The translations under genes and the position numbers were made by a program. From JAVVEG01 sp041751425 (lineage in GTDB: Bacteria; Pseudomonadota; Gammaproteobacteria; Pseudomonadales; Pseudohongiellaceae), in contig JBGSXL010000011.1 in NCBI GenBank assembly GCA_041751425.1, positions 124,001 to 188,000 on the forward strand: a DNA stretch of 64,000 bases, in the 5' to 3' direction. The first letter of the stretch is position 1; each line of letters starts with the position of its first letter. This document shows positions 62,915-64,000 of this stretch, piece by piece. The notes beneath the pieces are model-generated. The model worked only from the letters and a program-made list of their open reading frames with translations. It did not search any database and was not told the origin of the DNA.

Positions 62915-62967
62915 ATGGGGTCAGAGTAAAAATACAGTACTGTATTTTTACTCTGACCCCATTTATT
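62910..62967. repeat. 58-base perfect palindrome of the GGGGTCAGAG family
   Basis: AATAAATGGGGTCAGAGTAA and the rest of a 29-base arm are followed without any loop by their exact reverse complement; the centre is CAGT|ACTG between 62938 and 62939. The arm is the same sequence as the terminal repeats at 58638-58886, so this is a head-to-head pair with the interior lost or never present. A further degenerate unit (AATAAATAGGG on the minus strand) follows at 62970-62980. It lies between convergent genes and could end transcription from both. Confidence 0.9.
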
Positions 62968-62978
62968 AACCCTATTTA

Positions 62979-64000
62979 TTAGCGGCCGTTGTCGAAGCCT
63001 GCGGCATGGCGCATTACATGATAGATGTAGTGTTGCTCATGCGTGCTGCTGAACAAGTGAGACCAGGGACCATTTGCGTAGATCGCAACGTCCTCGCCCG
63101 CATGTGAGCCCATGGCCAATGGCACGAGCACTTCCTGGTGATAACCACTGTGCTCGGTGTCCACACTCGTCAGATCCTTGCGACCTGCATCTACCGGTAC
63201 CCGATAACGTACATCGCCGCCGACATTCTCTGCAAAGCCGCGCCCGTTGCGATAGCCAAGCGTTGTGTAGGGCATGGCATCAGCCGCCAGTGCAACTTCA
63301 TCAGCAGGCTCACCCGAGCCATCATTATTGACTACCTTGCCCAGAATAGGATTGCCACGAGTAGGATACCCAGAGATAGTAAAAGTATGACTATGATCTG
63401 CAGTTACAATGATCAAGGTTTCTTCAGGATCGGTCATCGCCAGCGCAGTTGTGACCGCGTCCGACAACTCGCGAGCATCTTCCAGCGCCCGCAGTGCATT
63501 GCCAGCATGATGACCGTGATCAATGCGGCCTGCCTCAACCATCAGGAAGAACCCATCCGGGTTGTTCTGCAAAATGCTGATTGCGGTTTCAGTCATCAAG
63601 GGTAATGAAGGTTCGGAAGCATCATCAGCCGCACGGTCAACACGATAATTCATGTGCGAACGGTTGAACAATCCGAGCAAGTGTCTGGTTGAGCTGGTAT
63701 CGATATTGCGCAGTTGTTCCTGGTTCCACACGAAAGCGCTGTCAGCATACTTCTGTTGCCACTCCATGGTCAGATCACGACCATCTCTGCGCGTACCAGG
63801 ATTCCCGTCCTGAGGATCGCTGCCGTTTGCCGGTATAAAGAATTCGCGACCACCTCCCATCGCCACCTCAAGGCCATCGCCGTAATTGAAGTCAATGAGT
63901 TGGCTGGCGATATCCTTACAACCATTTTGAACAGCTTCGGCAGTCAAATGTATATCGGCTTCCCAGTCGCGCTCCGGTGTGTGTGAGTAAGTCGCAGCGG
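62979..64000 (-). CDS. alkaline phosphatase, C-terminal part (5' end outside window)
   Basis: The frame is open to the window edge and begins ATYSHTPERDWEADIHL, so the TTG near 63947 is internal. About 340 residues are present. PhoA-type metal-site segments are visible: EAGRIDHGHHAGNA, VTADHSHTF and HSGYHQEVLVPLAMGSHAGEDVAIY. These enzymes release phosphate from organic esters in the periplasm. The stop TAA (62981-62979) is directly against the palindromic repeat. The N-terminus with the catalytic Ser is not in the window. Confidence 0.9.
   Translation of the reverse strand, partial: AATYSHTPERDWEADIHLTAEAVQNGCKDIASQLIDFNYGDGLEVAMGGGREFFIPANGSDPQDGNPGTRRDGRDLTMEWQQKYADSAFVWNQEQLRNIDTSSTRHLLGLFNRSHMNYRVDRAADDASEPSLPLMTETAISILQNNPDGFFLMVEAGRIDHGHHAGNALRALEDARELSDAVTTALAMTDPEETLIIVTADHSHTFTISGYPTRGNPILGKVVNNDGSGEPADEVALAADAMPYTTLGYRNGRGFAENVGGDVRYRVPVDAGRKDLTSVDTEHSGYHQEVLVPLAMGSHAGEDVAIYANGPWSHLFSSTHEQHYIYHVMRHAAGFDNGR

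Noticed and set aside
1..64000. tRNA, rRNA, prophage, toxin-antitoxin or defence genes
   Set aside because: No cloverleaf or rRNA segments were noticed in the gaps, and no integrase, phage structural, restriction or toxin-antitoxin protein pattern was recognised among the plausible genes.

Overview
The window is a chromosomal segment of a gammaproteobacterium. The best taxonomic signal is the gene order nnr-tsaE-amiC-mutL-miaA-hfq-hflX-hflK-hflC-hisZ-purA, a classic gammaproteobacterial block. The MutL carries the endonuclease motif typical of lineages without MutH. A TonB receptor, several lipoproteins, an Entner-Doudoroff (ED) gene set, and PBP1b with a TPR lipoprotein partner (LpoP-like) also fit a Pseudomonas/Cellvibrio-like, probably aquatic, heterotroph. 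No rRNA or tRNA gene was seen, so the genus cannot be fixed.

Layout. 1-1.4 kb: the 3' end of a DUF6351 gene and a MarR regulator. 1.4-15.5 kb: the housekeeping block (metabolite repair, tRNA modification, peptidoglycan amidase, mismatch repair, Hfq, HflX, FtsH modulators HflKC, HisZ, PurA). It is interrupted by an inverted small heat-shock gene with its own sigma-32 promoter and a ROSE-type RNA thermometer. 15.6-20.5 kb: an orphan secreted protein, a fused SecDF and a K+/H+ antiporter. 20.6-28.2 kb: a secreted alpha/beta hydrolase, a GbsR-like regulator with an RND efflux pair, a DUF1640 protein, a hydrolase gene remnant and a secreted acidic protein. 28.4-38.5 kb: PBP1b with its LpoP-like lipoprotein, a candidate 37-codon gene, a TonB receptor, a Bax-like glucosaminidase, a glycine-zipper lipoprotein, a DUF4142 protein, an NTF2-like protein and a truncated ECF sigma factor.

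38.7-58.6 kb holds twelve same-strand genes: maeB, zwf, pgl, edd, eda, glk, malQ, glgB, glgX, glgP, glgC, glgA. Many overlap by a few bases. They encode glycogen synthesis (GlgC, GlgA, GlgB), breakdown (GlgP, GlgX, MalQ), glucose phosphorylation (Glk) and the complete ED route to pyruvate (Zwf, Pgl, Edd, Eda), with a malic enzyme upstream. No phosphoglucomutase and no HexR-type regulator lies in the cluster. 58.6-64 kb: fadI-fadJ, a small lipoprotein and the 3' part of an alkaline phosphatase gene.

Dispersed palindromic elements built on a GGGGTCAGAGTAAAAATACA core sit at two convergent gene junctions (58.6-58.9 and 62.9 kb). In both, the stop codon of the left gene lies inside the element. 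No complete new defence or mobile system was found. The most useful second-look items are these elements, the ED-glycogen cluster, the hairpin/U-tract leader of hfq, the candidate small protein at 31.4 kb, the mini-ORF in front of glgB and the truncated sigma factor.
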